Shown in pieces: positions 19,560 through 28,055 of a DNA stretch of 64,000 bases. The notes beneath the pieces are model-generated. The model was not told where the DNA came from and searched no databases. It saw only the letters and a list, made by a program, of their open reading frames with translations. The first letter of the stretch is position 1. The number at the start of each line of letters is the position of its first letter. This DNA is from JALYNX01 sp963749415 (GTDB taxonomy: Bacteria > Actinomycetota > Acidimicrobiia > Spongiisociales > ZC4RG35), in assembly GCA_963749415.1 (NCBI GenBank), contig CAVVMG010000001.1, positions 2,170,001-2,234,000 on the forward strand, given 5' to 3'. Position numbers and translations under genes: made by a program.

Positions 19560-21250
19560 CCCTCGAAGAAGGCGTCGATCTCGGAGACCGTGCCGTCGCC
19601 TCTCAGTTCGTAGGCGGTGCCGTCCGAGCTCTGCACCCGGAACCGGGCATCAGGGTGCGCCTCAGAGAGGTCGAACTGTTCCGGGGCGAGCCCACAATTC
19701 ACGAAGTCGTACTCGCTGGGCTCCTCCTCCTCATCGGCTACCACCACCTGGCTGAAGTCGCACTCGACGAACCGAACCGGCACCTCGGACTCGGTGGCGT
19801 GCTCATCGATGTAGAGGACTCCGCCATCGGTTTGCACATTCGTCCAGGTCTGGGTGTCGGTCCCTTCGCTCTCGGTGCCCAAGGCGTGGGAGATCACTCC
19901 CAGCCCGTTCTCACGCAGGACAAGGTCCTTGTACTGGTATGAGTTCTCATAGGCGCCGTGGTTGATCCCAGCCCCGCTGTTGTAATAGGCGGTGAATCGC
20001 TCCACGTCGTGGCGGTCGGAATTGTTCTGCCACACGAAGATGCCGTTGGCCGCGTTGTTGTGGGCGATGTTGTCTTCGAAGACCCACACCGCCTCGGCCG
20101 ATTCGGGCCAGATGAATCCCGAGCGGTCGGCACCTGACTCCCCCTTGACCCCCACCGCGACCGAATTGGTCATGGTCAGGTTCTCCCCGTTGCCCAGATA
20201 GAACCCGGCGAGCCGGAAGCGGTTGCCCGGGGTGCCCAGGTCGAGCCCTGCCACCACCGCCCGGTCCCAGATCAGGTCGTTGGTGTTGTTGAGGGGGTCG
20301 GTATCGTCGCCGTCCGGTTCGGGCGGCTCATCCCACCAATAGGCCTCGTTGAGGACATTGAAGGCAATGGTGTCCCTGAAGGTGATGCCGTGAGACGCAT
20401 GAGGGACGAAGGCGTGGTTGCCGGCGTCCCGGATCACCACACCTTCGATGATCGACCCCCGCGATCCATCACCGGCCATATGGATGTGGATGCCGTAGCG
20501 GCCGGTGGCGTCGGACTCCCCGAATTCGGGAGCCACATACCTCAACGCGGCATATCGGATCGTCTGGGGCTGGGTGGAGCGGATGAAGACATGGGAGTAG
20601 CCCTCCGGTGTCCCCTCGATTCGCACGTTCCGGGTCAGATTGAGGAGCTCGGTGGGATACCCGAGCTCGTTGGAGGGGGGCGCCGCCGTCACCGGCTCGA
20701 AGTTCTCGAAGTCCTCGGGAGCGTTGGGGGCGGCCACGACCTCGTCGCCGGCCCAGGCCGGGTCGTAGTCATAGCCCCATGCGGTCTTCTCCTCTCCCTG
20801 GATGTCCAACTGCCCGTCGCCCATCACCCAGAGCCCGACATCCGTGGGCAGGGGGTCCATGCCGCCTCCTTCGAACGCCCCGATGTCGACACCTTCGAAC
20901 ACCACGGCGTGTTCGATGTCGCCTGAGGCCGGCCGCATCACCAGCTCGCCGAGAACTTCGATGTTGCCGGAGCTGGTGAGCGTGATGCTGGTGTTGGGGT
21001 CGAGCACCCAGGATTCATCGGGAGGGATCACCACCCCGTCCGGGTAGTTCTGATCCTCCGTGATCAAGACCTCCTCGCGCTGGATCTCGGTGGTGGTCGT
21101 CGAGTCGCCGTGCGACATCGTGGTCGAGCCCTCGCCGGAGGTGGTCGTGACGGAGTCCGCCGTCGTCGTCGGAGCCGCGTCGTCGGTGCATGCAACGACA
21201 ACGAGAAGGGCCGCTCCCAAGAGAGCCGAGTTACGGCGCAGCGACCTCAT
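19556..21250 (-). CDS. lipoprotein with right-handed beta-helix, CEMIP/G8-like
   Basis: A 564-residue lipoprotein: signal peptide with lipobox VVVACT, a Thr-rich linker, then an N-terminal beta domain (VLGELVMRP, FEGVDIGAF) and a parallel beta-helix region with GRYGIHIHMAGDGSRG and NHAFVPHASHGITF. These segments recall the GRYPIHFH and THGxxxxxN motifs of CEMIP/TMEM2-type proteins with G8 and beta-helix domains; the similarity is by eye. It is a close paralogue of the next gene (21257-23575), which replaces the lipid anchor by SLH-like repeats. A polysaccharide-acting enzyme or adhesin is possible. Confidence 0.7.
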   Translation of the reverse strand: MRSLRRNSALLGAALLVVVACTDDAAPTTTADSVTTTSGEGSTTMSHGDSTTTTEIQREEVLITEDQNYPDGVVIPPDESWVLDPNTSITLTSSGNIEVLGELVMRPASGDIEHAVVFEGVDIGAFEGGGMDPLPTDVGLWVMGDGQLDIQGEEKTAWGYDYDPAWAGDEVVAAPNAPEDFENFEPVTAAPPSNELGYPTELLNLTRNVRIEGTPEGYSHVFIRSTQPQTIRYAALRYVAPEFGESDATGRYGIHIHMAGDGSRGSIIEGVVIRDAGNHAFVPHASHGITFRDTIAFNVLNEAYWWDEPPEPDGDDTDPLNNTNDLIWDRAVVAGLDLGTPGNRFRLAGFYLGNGENLTMTNSVAVGVKGESGADRSGFIWPESAEAVWVFEDNIAHNNAANGIFVWQNNSDRHDVERFTAYYNSGAGINHGAYENSYQYKDLVLRENGLGVISHALGTESEGTDTQTWTNVQTDGGVLYIDEHATESEVPVRFVECDFSQVVVADEEEEPSEYDFVNCGLAPEQFDLSEAHPDARFRVQSSDGTAYELRGDGTVSEIDAFFEG

Positions 21251-21256
21251 CGTTCG

Positions 21257-23575
21257 CTAGGTGAGCAAAGCGCAAAAGACGGGCATCGCGACATTCTCGC
21301 TGGCCACGGAAACTGTGCGATCACCCGCATACGACGAGGTCGCCACGGCGGTGGCCGGCGATCTCGCCACCAGAACCGAAGAGTCGGCAGCTGCGCTCAC
21401 ACCTCTCTCGATGGCCCGCTTCAGGAAAGCTGCCATCTGGCCCCTCGTCACGTAGTCGTCGGGGCAGAAGCGGTTGTTGCTCGGCGGGTTGCACCCGAGG
21501 GTGACTCCCGCTGCCCGCAGCCGGTTGATGGCACTCTCGAAGATGTGCCCGTTGTCGTCGACGAAATAGTTGTTGCCACTGCCCGACGTGTAGTTGAAGG
21601 CGCGGCCGAGGAAGGCGGCCATCTCACCCCGGGTCACACGGCGATCGGGACAGAACCTGGTCCCCGAGGAGTTGCAGCCCTGGGTCACGCCGGCTGCCCG
21701 CAATTTGTTGATGGCGTCTTCGAAGATGTGATCGTTGGTGTCGTTGAAGTAGTCGCCGCTCCCCGAGCTGGTGTAGCCCAATGCCCGCACCAGGAAGGCG
21801 GCCATCTGACCCCGGGTCACGAAGTCGTTGGGACAGAACCTGGTGTTGGCGGGAGGGTTGCACCCCTTGGTGATCCCCTTCGCCGCCAGCCAGTCGATCG
21901 CCGCTTCGAAGGTGTGCCCGTTGGTGTCGCTGAACCCGGTCCCCGGGACCGAGCCGTTGTAGAACCGCGGGATGCTTTGCGCCGAGCCACTTCCGGTGAG
22001 CCGATAAGCGCTCCCGTTGGATCGCTGCACCCGGAAGACCGAGTCGGACCGCGCTCCGTCCAGGTCGAAGTCGGACGGCTCCAGCCCGCAGTTGATGAAG
22101 TCGTACATGCTCGGGTTCGAGCCCCCGGAATCGTTGACCACCACCCGCCCGAAGTCGCAGTCGACGAATCGGACCGGCCGCTCGGCGTTGCGGGCGTGCT
22201 CGTCGATGACCAGCGTCCCACCCTTGGTCTTGATCTTCGACCAGATCTGGGTGTCGGTTCCGGTGTCACCCCGCTCCCCCATGGCGTGGGAGTGCACGGC
22301 AGTGCCGTTGTTGAGCAGCGTGAGGTTCTTGTAGACGTAGGAGTTGGTGTAGGCCCCGTGCTCCACCCCGGCGTCGCTGTTGTAGTAGGCGGTGAAACCA
22401 TCGATGACATGGGGCATCTCGTTGTTCTGCCACACGAAGATCCCGTTGGCGTCGTTGTTGTGGGCCCGGTTGTTGCGGAAGGTCCAGGTGCCCTCGGCGT
22501 CTTCGGGCCAGATATAGCCCGAGCGGTCGGCGCCACCCTCGGCGTTCTGGATGCCCACCGCCACCGAGTTGGTGACCGTCATTCGGTGCCCGGCTCCGAG
22601 GAAGAATGCCGACATACGGTGGTCCTCGCCGCCCGATGACATGTTGACCCGCGCCGCCACTGCCTTGTCGAAGATGATGTCGTCGGAGGTATCGCCCTCG
22701 TCCCACCAGTAGGCCTCGCCCCGGACGTTGTAGGCAATGGTGTTGCGGAACGTGATCCCGTTGGAGAGGTGAGGTACGAAGGCGTGGTTCTTGGTGTCCC
22801 GAATCACCAGCCCGTCGACGACCGTGCCCCTGCTTCCGTTGCCCGCCATGTGGATATGGAGCCCGTAGCGGCCGGTGACGTGCGACCCACCGAAGTCGGG
22901 GGCCATGTACTGGAAGACGGCGTTCCTGATGGAGGATGGCTTGCTGGACCGGATGAATACGTGGGTGTAGCCGGCGGAAGTGCCTGCGATGCGGACATTG
23001 CGGGTCAGGTTCAGCAGCTCGGCGCTGTAGCCGAGTGCGTTCTTGGGTGGGGTCGAGCCCACGGCGTGGAAGCCGTTGTAGTTGCCAGGGGTATGCGGGG
23101 CGGCAATCACCTCGTCGCCGTTCCACGAGCCCTGATAGGTGTATGCCCAGGCCGGCTTGGACTCGCCGCGGAGGTCGAGGCGGCCTGCTCCCATCACCCA
23201 CAGCCCCTCGTCGCTGGCGACGAAGTTCATCCCGCCGCCGACGAAGGCGTTCTCGTTCACGCCGGCGAAGACGAGAGTGTGGTTGACGCTGCCATTGGCC
23301 GGCTTCATCTCCAACACCCCGTTGACCACGATGTTGCCGTTGATCGTGACCCTGGTGTCGACATTGGGGTTGAAGCGGACCGTGGTGCCGGCCGGGATGG
23401 TGTAGGTGCCGTTGGGCAGGGTGACCGTGCCCGTCCAGGTGATGGTTGCGGCGTTGGCCACCGGGCTGTTGGTGGCGAAATGCACGCCGAACACGAGCGC
23501 AATGGCGCCGAGAGCGGCGAGCAACAAGAAACGCACCGGGCCTGCCCGGAAGCGTGGTGAGTCAACAGCACTCAT
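21257..23575 (-). CDS. exported beta-helix protein (CEMIP/G8-like) with three SLH-like repeats
   Basis: 772 residues from an ATG preceded by AAGGAG at 7 nt. Signal peptide (FLLLAALGAIALVFGVHF), N-terminal beta domain, and a beta-helix core sharing long runs with the upstream lipoprotein paralogue (GRYGLHIHMAGNGSRG, NGIFVWQNN, YNSDAGVEHGAY). Three SLH-like modules (21404-21938) and a short Ser/Ala-rich tail follow. The middle SLH unit is shortened (GCNSSGTRFCP). The reading frame is intact over 2.3 kb, in contrast with the plus-strand SLH genes. It may bind or cleave glycans at the cell surface. Confidence 0.8.
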   Translation of the reverse strand: MSAVDSPRFRAGPVRFLLLAALGAIALVFGVHFATNSPVANAATITWTGTVTLPNGTYTIPAGTTVRFNPNVDTRVTINGNIVVNGVLEMKPANGSVNHTLVFAGVNENAFVGGGMNFVASDEGLWVMGAGRLDLRGESKPAWAYTYQGSWNGDEVIAAPHTPGNYNGFHAVGSTPPKNALGYSAELLNLTRNVRIAGTSAGYTHVFIRSSKPSSIRNAVFQYMAPDFGGSHVTGRYGLHIHMAGNGSRGTVVDGLVIRDTKNHAFVPHLSNGITFRNTIAYNVRGEAYWWDEGDTSDDIIFDKAVAARVNMSSGGEDHRMSAFFLGAGHRMTVTNSVAVGIQNAEGGADRSGYIWPEDAEGTWTFRNNRAHNNDANGIFVWQNNEMPHVIDGFTAYYNSDAGVEHGAYTNSYVYKNLTLLNNGTAVHSHAMGERGDTGTDTQIWSKIKTKGGTLVIDEHARNAERPVRFVDCDFGRVVVNDSGGSNPSMYDFINCGLEPSDFDLDGARSDSVFRVQRSNGSAYRLTGSGSAQSIPRFYNGSVPGTGFSDTNGHTFEAAIDWLAAKGITKGCNPPANTRFCPNDFVTRGQMAAFLVRALGYTSSGSGDYFNDTNDHIFEDAINKLRAAGVTQGCNSSGTRFCPDRRVTRGEMAAFLGRAFNYTSGSGNNYFVDDNGHIFESAINRLRAAGVTLGCNPPSNNRFCPDDYVTRGQMAAFLKRAIERGVSAAADSSVLVARSPATAVATSSYAGDRTVSVASENVAMPVFCALLT
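21404..21938 (-). repeat. SLH-like module array, three units
   Basis: Minus-strand array of three SLH-like units with GCNPPANTRFCP, GCNSSGTRFCP and GCNPPSNNRFCP. The middle unit has lost one or two residues and reads VTRGEMAAFL. Confidence 0.85.
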
Positions 23576-23790
23576 CCCAGATCTCCTTCGCTCCGGACCG
23601 AGGCCTCCCATGTCACGGCATCGCCTACGGCATTTGGCCGTCAGGCTCCGTCGATCTCGGTCAACGCCCGGGGAACCATAACGGGCATTGCGAGATAACC
23701 CACGTAACACGTCCGACGCCCGTAACCCGGGAAACAGGTCTTGAGTCGAACTGGCCTCGACTTAGTCTGATCGTGGAACTGGGAGGTTTC

Positions 23791-24501
23791 GTGGCGGAGA
23801 GCACAACCCAAGCCGAAGGTGTGTCGCCTCTGAGCCGTTTGGTTTTTCGGATCCTGCTCCCGGTCACTGCGGTCCTCGTCATCGTCCTGGGCATCGCCTA
23901 TACCAGTGATATCCCGGTCACCGACCTCCTCCGTGACCCGAGCGCCACGCTCGACGGTGCCTGGTACGTGGGTCTGGTGTCGATCATGGGCGTTGCACTT
24001 TGGGCGGCAGCCGCCGCGATTTGCCTCCTCTCCCTGCATGCCGCCTCTTCCTATGGAGAGCGCCAACTCCTGATCGCCGGTGGGGCCACCAGCATCATGC
24101 TCGGGGCCGACGACGCCTTCTTGCTCCACGAGGCGATCAAGAACGGTCTGGGTGTCCCGTCTCCGGTGACCATTGCCGTGTACGGGGTGATCGCCTTCGT
24201 CCTCTTCTGGCGGGCGTGGCCCTACCTTCGGACGCGATCTGATCTCTCGGTGTTCCTGGTCGCAGCCGGTCTGTTCGCGATCTCGGTGGTGCTCGATGGT
24301 GCCGGTGAAGCCAACCTTCCCACTCCCCCCTATTCGGCGGTGATCGAGGACGTTGCCAAGTTCCTCGGTCTGGTGACCTGGGTCACATTTTTCGCCGGAG
24401 TCGGCCGCGATCTGATCCGGAGAGACTCGAACTCCGGGTCTGAACTAGCGGGCTCCCGCCATCAGTCGATTGACCGCCGACTCGGCGCGACCCAGCCATA
24501 G
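23791..24501 (+). CDS. integral membrane protein, function unknown
   Basis: A 236-residue protein with about six hydrophobic helices. The GTG at 23791 is chosen because GGGAGG stands 5-6 nt upstream. Polar residues within helices (GADDAFLLHEAI, DGAGEANL) could form a site, but I recognise no family. Its 3' end overlaps the convergent topoisomerase gene by 57 bp. Confidence 0.6.
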   Translation: MAESTTQAEGVSPLSRLVFRILLPVTAVLVIVLGIAYTSDIPVTDLLRDPSATLDGAWYVGLVSIMGVALWAAAAAICLLSLHAASSYGERQLLIAGGATSIMLGADDAFLLHEAIKNGLGVPSPVTIAVYGVIAFVLFWRAWPYLRTRSDLSVFLVAAGLFAISVVLDGAGEANLPTPPYSAVIEDVAKFLGLVTWVTFFAGVGRDLIRRDSNSGSELAGSRHQSIDRRLGATQP

Positions 24502-25461
24502 GCCGCGCCGGGAGCGCGACCACGCCTCGGCGAGCGCCCCGCTGTGGAAAGCCTCGGGGATCAAGGGGTGCACATAGGAGCTGCGACAGACTTCCCGGGT
24601 GTTCCCCAGCTTCTCGGCGGCCGCGTCGATCGCGGCCAGCACCCGGTCATCCTCCGGCTCGGCATCCCTCCTCGACTTCATCAGCTCCTCAGTAACGAAG
24701 GTGGACGCACCCCAGGTCCGGAAATCCTTGGCGGTGAACGGGCCGGACATGGTGTCGGCTAGATACCGGTTCACGTCGGTCGAGGAGATCGAGGCCACAC
24801 CGTCCGTCGTCTCGTACCCGAAGAGGGTCTGACCGTCCAGTTCCAGGCACTCCCCGATCAGGGAAGCGAGGTGGCGGTCCTTGAACACCAATTGATGGTC
24901 TGCTCCGCCTTTCCCTGCGAAGTCGAAATGGACATGAGGGCCGCGGACCGTGACGTGATCACAGGTCAGCGTCGTCAGCCCGTAGGCGTCGTTCTCCTCG
25001 GCGTATTTCCGATTGCCGACCCGGACCAGAGTGCGGTCCATCACGGCGACTGCGAGGGCGGTGACCTTGTCCTGGGAGAGTCCAGGGGTGGAGAGGTTGG
25101 CGTGCACTCGTCGCCGAAGACTGATCAGACGGTCGCCGAAGTCGGCCATCCTCTCGAACTTGGCGGCGTCCCTGGTCTCCTCCCATTTCGGGTGATAGAT
25201 GTACTGCTTCCTCCCCGCCTTGTCATGACCAGTGGCCAGGATGTGCCCGGAATGGTCCTGGGAGATCCACACATCGGTCCAGGCAGGCGGAATCACCAGC
25301 TTGTCGATCCATTCCCTGGTCGACCCGTTGACGGTCTCGCCGCTCACGTTCAAATAGGAGAAGCCCCTGCCCTTGCGCACCCGGCGCAGGCCTGGACCTT
25401 GGTCGGTCATGTAATGGAGACCCGCCTCCTCGGCCAGTGCCATGGAATCTTCGATCGTCAT
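24445..25461 (-). CDS. DNA topoisomerase IB (poxvirus-like)
   Basis: A 338-residue type IB topoisomerase, relaxing supercoils through a 3'-phosphotyrosyl intermediate. Visible are the N-terminal RGFSYLN domain, the catalytic-domain segment RVGNRKYAEEN with its Arg, KDFRTWGAS with the second Arg, and the active-site Tyr296 in CRSSYVHP. Length and layout match bacterial homologues of the poxviral enzyme. It overlaps the convergent membrane-protein gene. Confidence 0.9.
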   Translation of the reverse strand: MTIEDSMALAEEAGLHYMTDQGPGLRRVRKGRGFSYLNVSGETVNGSTREWIDKLVIPPAWTDVWISQDHSGHILATGHDKAGRKQYIYHPKWEETRDAAKFERMADFGDRLISLRRRVHANLSTPGLSQDKVTALAVAVMDRTLVRVGNRKYAEENDAYGLTTLTCDHVTVRGPHVHFDFAGKGGADHQLVFKDRHLASLIGECLELDGQTLFGYETTDGVASISSTDVNRYLADTMSGPFTAKDFRTWGASTFVTEELMKSRRDAEPEDDRVLAAIDAAAEKLGNTREVCRSSYVHPLIPEAFHSGALAEAWSRSRRGLWLGRAESAVNRLMAGAR

Positions 25462-25525
25462 GCGGCGGACAATTCCCCGGCGAACGAGATCACAAACAGG
25501 TGAATGGAATCAGCGCATCGGGGGT

Positions 25526-25819
25526 ATGGATCGGCTCATGGCTGAGCGATATCGAGAAGTATGGGTCGCTGAGACCCAGCCCACGGACGAAGCAGGGAAC
25601 CCGACCGGGCCCTTGTACAAGGGAGGCCTGACCCCCGAGGTGATCTCCGCCTACCCCGAGCTGGACTGGATGATCGAAGCCGATCAGAACGTGGCGAGCC
25701 CGGGAACCGAGGAGAAACTGGTCTGGGTCCTCGCCGAGGACTGGGACCGCTGGCGGGAGAGTGAAATCGAGGTCGATCTCGAGGCAGATCTCACCCAGCC
25801 TGCGACTCCGCCTATGTGA
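25526..25819 (+). CDS. small hypothetical protein
   Basis: About 97 residues, acidic, with Trp-rich segments (REVWVAETQP, LDWMIEA, KLVWVLAEDWDRW) suggesting a small folded domain. ATG at 25526 or 25538 could serve as the start. No family recognised. It lies divergently from the topoisomerase gene and ahead of the MerR gene. Confidence 0.5.
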   Translation: MDRLMAERYREVWVAETQPTDEAGNPTGPLYKGGLTPEVISAYPELDWMIEADQNVASPGTEEKLVWVLAEDWDRWRESEIEVDLEADLTQPATPPM

Positions 25820-25894
25820 CCAGCGTTCCGCGGCCGAGCCGGTTTCGAACGTCTACGCGCCTGCAGCACGTCCTGAGAAAATCTTGAGTCACAC

Positions 25895-25932
25895 TTGACT
25901 CTGCCCTAAGGGCAGGGTCCAAACTGGCCCTC
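25895..25932 (+). promoter_or_regulatory. MerR-type promoter and operator
   Basis: TTGACT (25895-25900) and CAAACT (25920-25925) are separated by 19 bp, the overlong spacing of MerR-regulated promoters. The spacer holds a nearly perfect dyad CTGCCCT-A-AGGGCAG (25901-25915). The predicted start point falls at or next to the ATG of the MerR gene, so the message would be leaderless and autoregulated. Confidence 0.65.
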
Positions 25933-26757
25933 ATGAGCCGACAGTCCGGCCAACTGCTGACGATCGGGACGTTCTCGAAACGATCCCGCCTGTCGTTGAA
26001 GGCACTCCGCTTGTACGGCGACATTGGCCTTCTGGAGCCGGTGGTCGTCGATGAGCACACTGGGTACCGCTACTACGACGAGGACCAACTGGAGGCGGCC
26101 CGATTGATCGGACTGCTTCGTCGCTTGGAGATGCCACTGGCACAGATCAGAGAGGTGATCTCTCTTGATGGTGCCGTAGCCGTCAAGAGCATTGGCGGGT
26201 ACTGGCAGGGCGTGGAAGTCGACCTTCGGACCAAGCGCAAGCTGGTTCGGTACCTCACCGCTTACCTATCTGGGAAGGGATTGCAAATGTTTGAAGTCGA
26301 AACTCGCGAGGTCCCCGAGCGACTCTTGGCCACTATCGAAAGGCAGGTTCTGGTGGGTGACCTGCCCTCTTTCATCGGAGAGTCGGCGGGGACCCTGATG
26401 ACACTGCTGGCAGCTGCCGGCGCCACGACCGGGAACCTGCTCGTTCTGTACCACGGTGAGGTAAACACCGACTCCGATGGGCCGGTCGAGGTTTGTCTGC
26501 CCTATGAGGGAGAGGTGCAGCCAGCAGGCGAGATGCGTTTGCGCATCGAGCCCGCCCATAAGGAGGCCTTCACTCGTATCACCAAGGGGCAGGTGTCTTT
26601 CCCCGGAATCCTCGAAGCGTTCGGGGCCGTCGAGAAATGGATTGTGGACACCGGGGGCGAAATGAGCGCATCGCCGCGCGAGGTGTACTTCGCGGATTGG
26701 GACAACGTTGGTGACGACGATCCGGCATGCGACGTCGCCTTCCCCGTCCGAAGCTGA
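25933..26757 (+). CDS. MerR family transcriptional regulator with GyrI-like effector domain
   Basis: A 274-residue regulator: MerR winged helix (LLTIGTFSKRSRLSLKALRLYG, then TGYRYYDEDQ) at residues 8-75, a dimerisation helix, and a C-terminal domain from about residue 115 (FEVETREVPERLLATIER) typical of BmrR/GyrI-like small-molecule binding folds. Such proteins untwist a 19-bp-spaced promoter when bound to ligand. A fitting operator lies directly upstream. Ligand and other targets are unknown; no transporter gene is adjacent. Confidence 0.88.
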   Translation: MSRQSGQLLTIGTFSKRSRLSLKALRLYGDIGLLEPVVVDEHTGYRYYDEDQLEAARLIGLLRRLEMPLAQIREVISLDGAVAVKSIGGYWQGVEVDLRTKRKLVRYLTAYLSGKGLQMFEVETREVPERLLATIERQVLVGDLPSFIGESAGTLMTLLAAAGATTGNLLVLYHGEVNTDSDGPVEVCLPYEGEVQPAGEMRLRIEPAHKEAFTRITKGQVSFPGILEAFGAVEKWIVDTGGEMSASPREVYFADWDNVGDDDPACDVAFPVRS

Positions 26758-26815
26758 CACCCTCGGGTTCCTAGGGCCAGATCAGATCCACACTGCCCGT
26801 GTCGCCTGAGGTCGA

Positions 26816-26892
26816 TGGTGGGCGTTGACGGACTCGAACCGCCGACCCCTGCCTTGTAAGGGCAGTGCTCTAGCCAACTGAGCTAAACGCCC
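26816..26892 (-). tRNA. tRNA-Val (TAC anticodon)
   Basis: The minus strand folds as a cloverleaf: acceptor GGGCGTT/AACGCCC, D-stem GCTC, anticodon stem CTGCC with loop CTTACAA (anticodon TAC), T-arm with GGTTCGAGTCC, discriminator A and an encoded CCA. Confidence 0.92.
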
Positions 26893-26972
26893 TCTGATCA
26901 CGGGCCCCGTTTGGGCCGCTGAAACCGAGGCGTAGGGTACCTGCTGTTCTCATGACACCGAGGAGGTGAACT

Positions 26973-27803
26973 ATGAGACGAGCAGCTCAGATCATTTCGA
27001 TCTTTGCTCTAGTGGCCGTCACGGCCACCGCTGGCGCAGTAGTTGCCGGCTTCCCGGACGTCCCCGACGACCACACCCATGCCAATGGCATCGCGTGGGC
27101 CGCCGAGAACGGTTTGATGGTCGGCTACGACAACGGGAACTTCGGACCTGAAGATCCCGTCCTCCGTGGCCAGTTGGCGACCATCTTCGCCCGCTACGAC
27201 AACACGCTCGACGACTCGGGCAGCGGTGGTGGTGGGACCAACGGACCTGCCGGACCTGCCGGACCTGCCGGACCTGCCGGACTCCGGTGCTCCGGACCTG
27301 CCGGCACAGACGCCCAGGTGACCGCCGAAATCGCTTTCGATATCATTCCACTGGCCGACGGGCTCTTGGTCGGGGGGCCGATCGCGGACAACCACACCCC
27401 GCTCCCTGGCGCGACACTTGAACTGGCCGCTGGCGACTATCTGGTCCAGGTGTACGGTGCCTTCCAGATTCCCGGGGATGGTGCACCGGTAGAATGCGAG
27501 CTTTTCGGGGAGGGCGTCTCGGTGTGGCCTCAGCTCACGTTCTGGGTAGACGGACAGCTCGGCGGCACGATCAACGGCATCTACGACGGTGGTGAGGGGC
27601 TCATCTCCCCCAATGTCGTGATGAATGGCTGCAATGAGAGACACGTCAATGTCTCCGGTGAGATGGTGATTCAGCCTCGACGCCACGACCAGTGTCGGTT
27701 TGGTCGCCTTTGGCTACTCCGACGACGATCTCTGCGGCACCTGAAGCGGGATCATCCAAGGCGGCGGTGGGATCATCGTCCAACCATTTGCAGAGCATCG
27801 TAG
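26973..27803 (+). CDS. exported collagen-like protein with one SLH-like domain (C-terminal frameshift)
   Basis: ATG follows a GGAGGTGA ribosome site. Signal peptide (IISIFALVAVTATAGAVVA), then a single SLH-like domain (FPDVPDDHTHANGIAWAAEN, VLRGQLATIFARY) lacking the cysteines of the other SLH proteins. A Gly-Pro-Ala collagen-like linker encoded by four 9-bp repeats (27243-27278) and a beta-rich C-terminal domain follow. After about 27674 the given frame turns Arg-rich, while the next frame continues sensibly as LDATTSVGLVAFGYSDDDLCGT, implying one extra base. Probable surface protein. Confidence 0.7.
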   Translation: MRRAAQIISIFALVAVTATAGAVVAGFPDVPDDHTHANGIAWAAENGLMVGYDNGNFGPEDPVLRGQLATIFARYDNTLDDSGSGGGGTNGPAGPAGPAGPAGLRCSGPAGTDAQVTAEIAFDIIPLADGLLVGGPIADNHTPLPGATLELAAGDYLVQVYGAFQIPGDGAPVECELFGEGVSVWPQLTFWVDGQLGGTINGIYDGGEGLISPNVVMNGCNERHVNVSGEMVIQPRRHDQCRFGRLWLLRRRSLRHLKRDHPRRRWDHRPTICRAS

Positions 27804-27866
27804 GCATACCGGAGCTCCCGCCCTTCGAGGGCGAGGGCGGACCCGGCTAGACAATCGACCGATGGT

Positions 27867-27895
27867 CTTCACCTCCCGTGCGTCGGGAGGTGAAG
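27867..27895 (+). terminator. terminator-like hairpin
   Basis: CTTCACCTCCCG and CGGGAGGTGAAG form a perfect 12-bp stem with a 5-nt loop, downstream of the collagen-like gene. No T-tract follows, as is common in GC-rich actinobacteria. Confidence 0.6.
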
Positions 27896-27936
27896 GCCGG
27901 TCGAAACACCTGACACACCCGTTCACATCACAGATC

Positions 27937-28003
27937 TGTTGATAAGTAGGTCGTTGGGCCTATTTACCTTCTGTGGATAATCGGTCGATACCCCTGTTGA
28001 CAA
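27937..28003 (+). promoter_or_regulatory. cluster of DnaA-box-like sites before the sigma-factor gene
   Basis: TGTGGATAA at 27972-27980 is a perfect DnaA-box complement (TTATCCACA). TGTTGATAA (27937-27945) and TGTTGACAA (27995-28003) differ by one and two bases. They lie within 120 bp of the sigma-factor start codon and could be a DnaA-responsive control region. Confidence 0.4.
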
Positions 28004-28055
28004 TCCCCAGGACTGACCAGACGTGTTCCTACGCTGGCTGGAGGCTCGAGGAGAC

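Noticed and set aside
27243..27278. Four tandem 9-bp repeats
   Set aside because: They code Gly-Pro-Ala in a collagen-like linker; not a regulatory or CRISPR repeat.
27937..28003. Chromosomal replication origin
   Set aside because: Only three short boxes, with no dnaA, dnaN or AT-rich unwinding region nearby.
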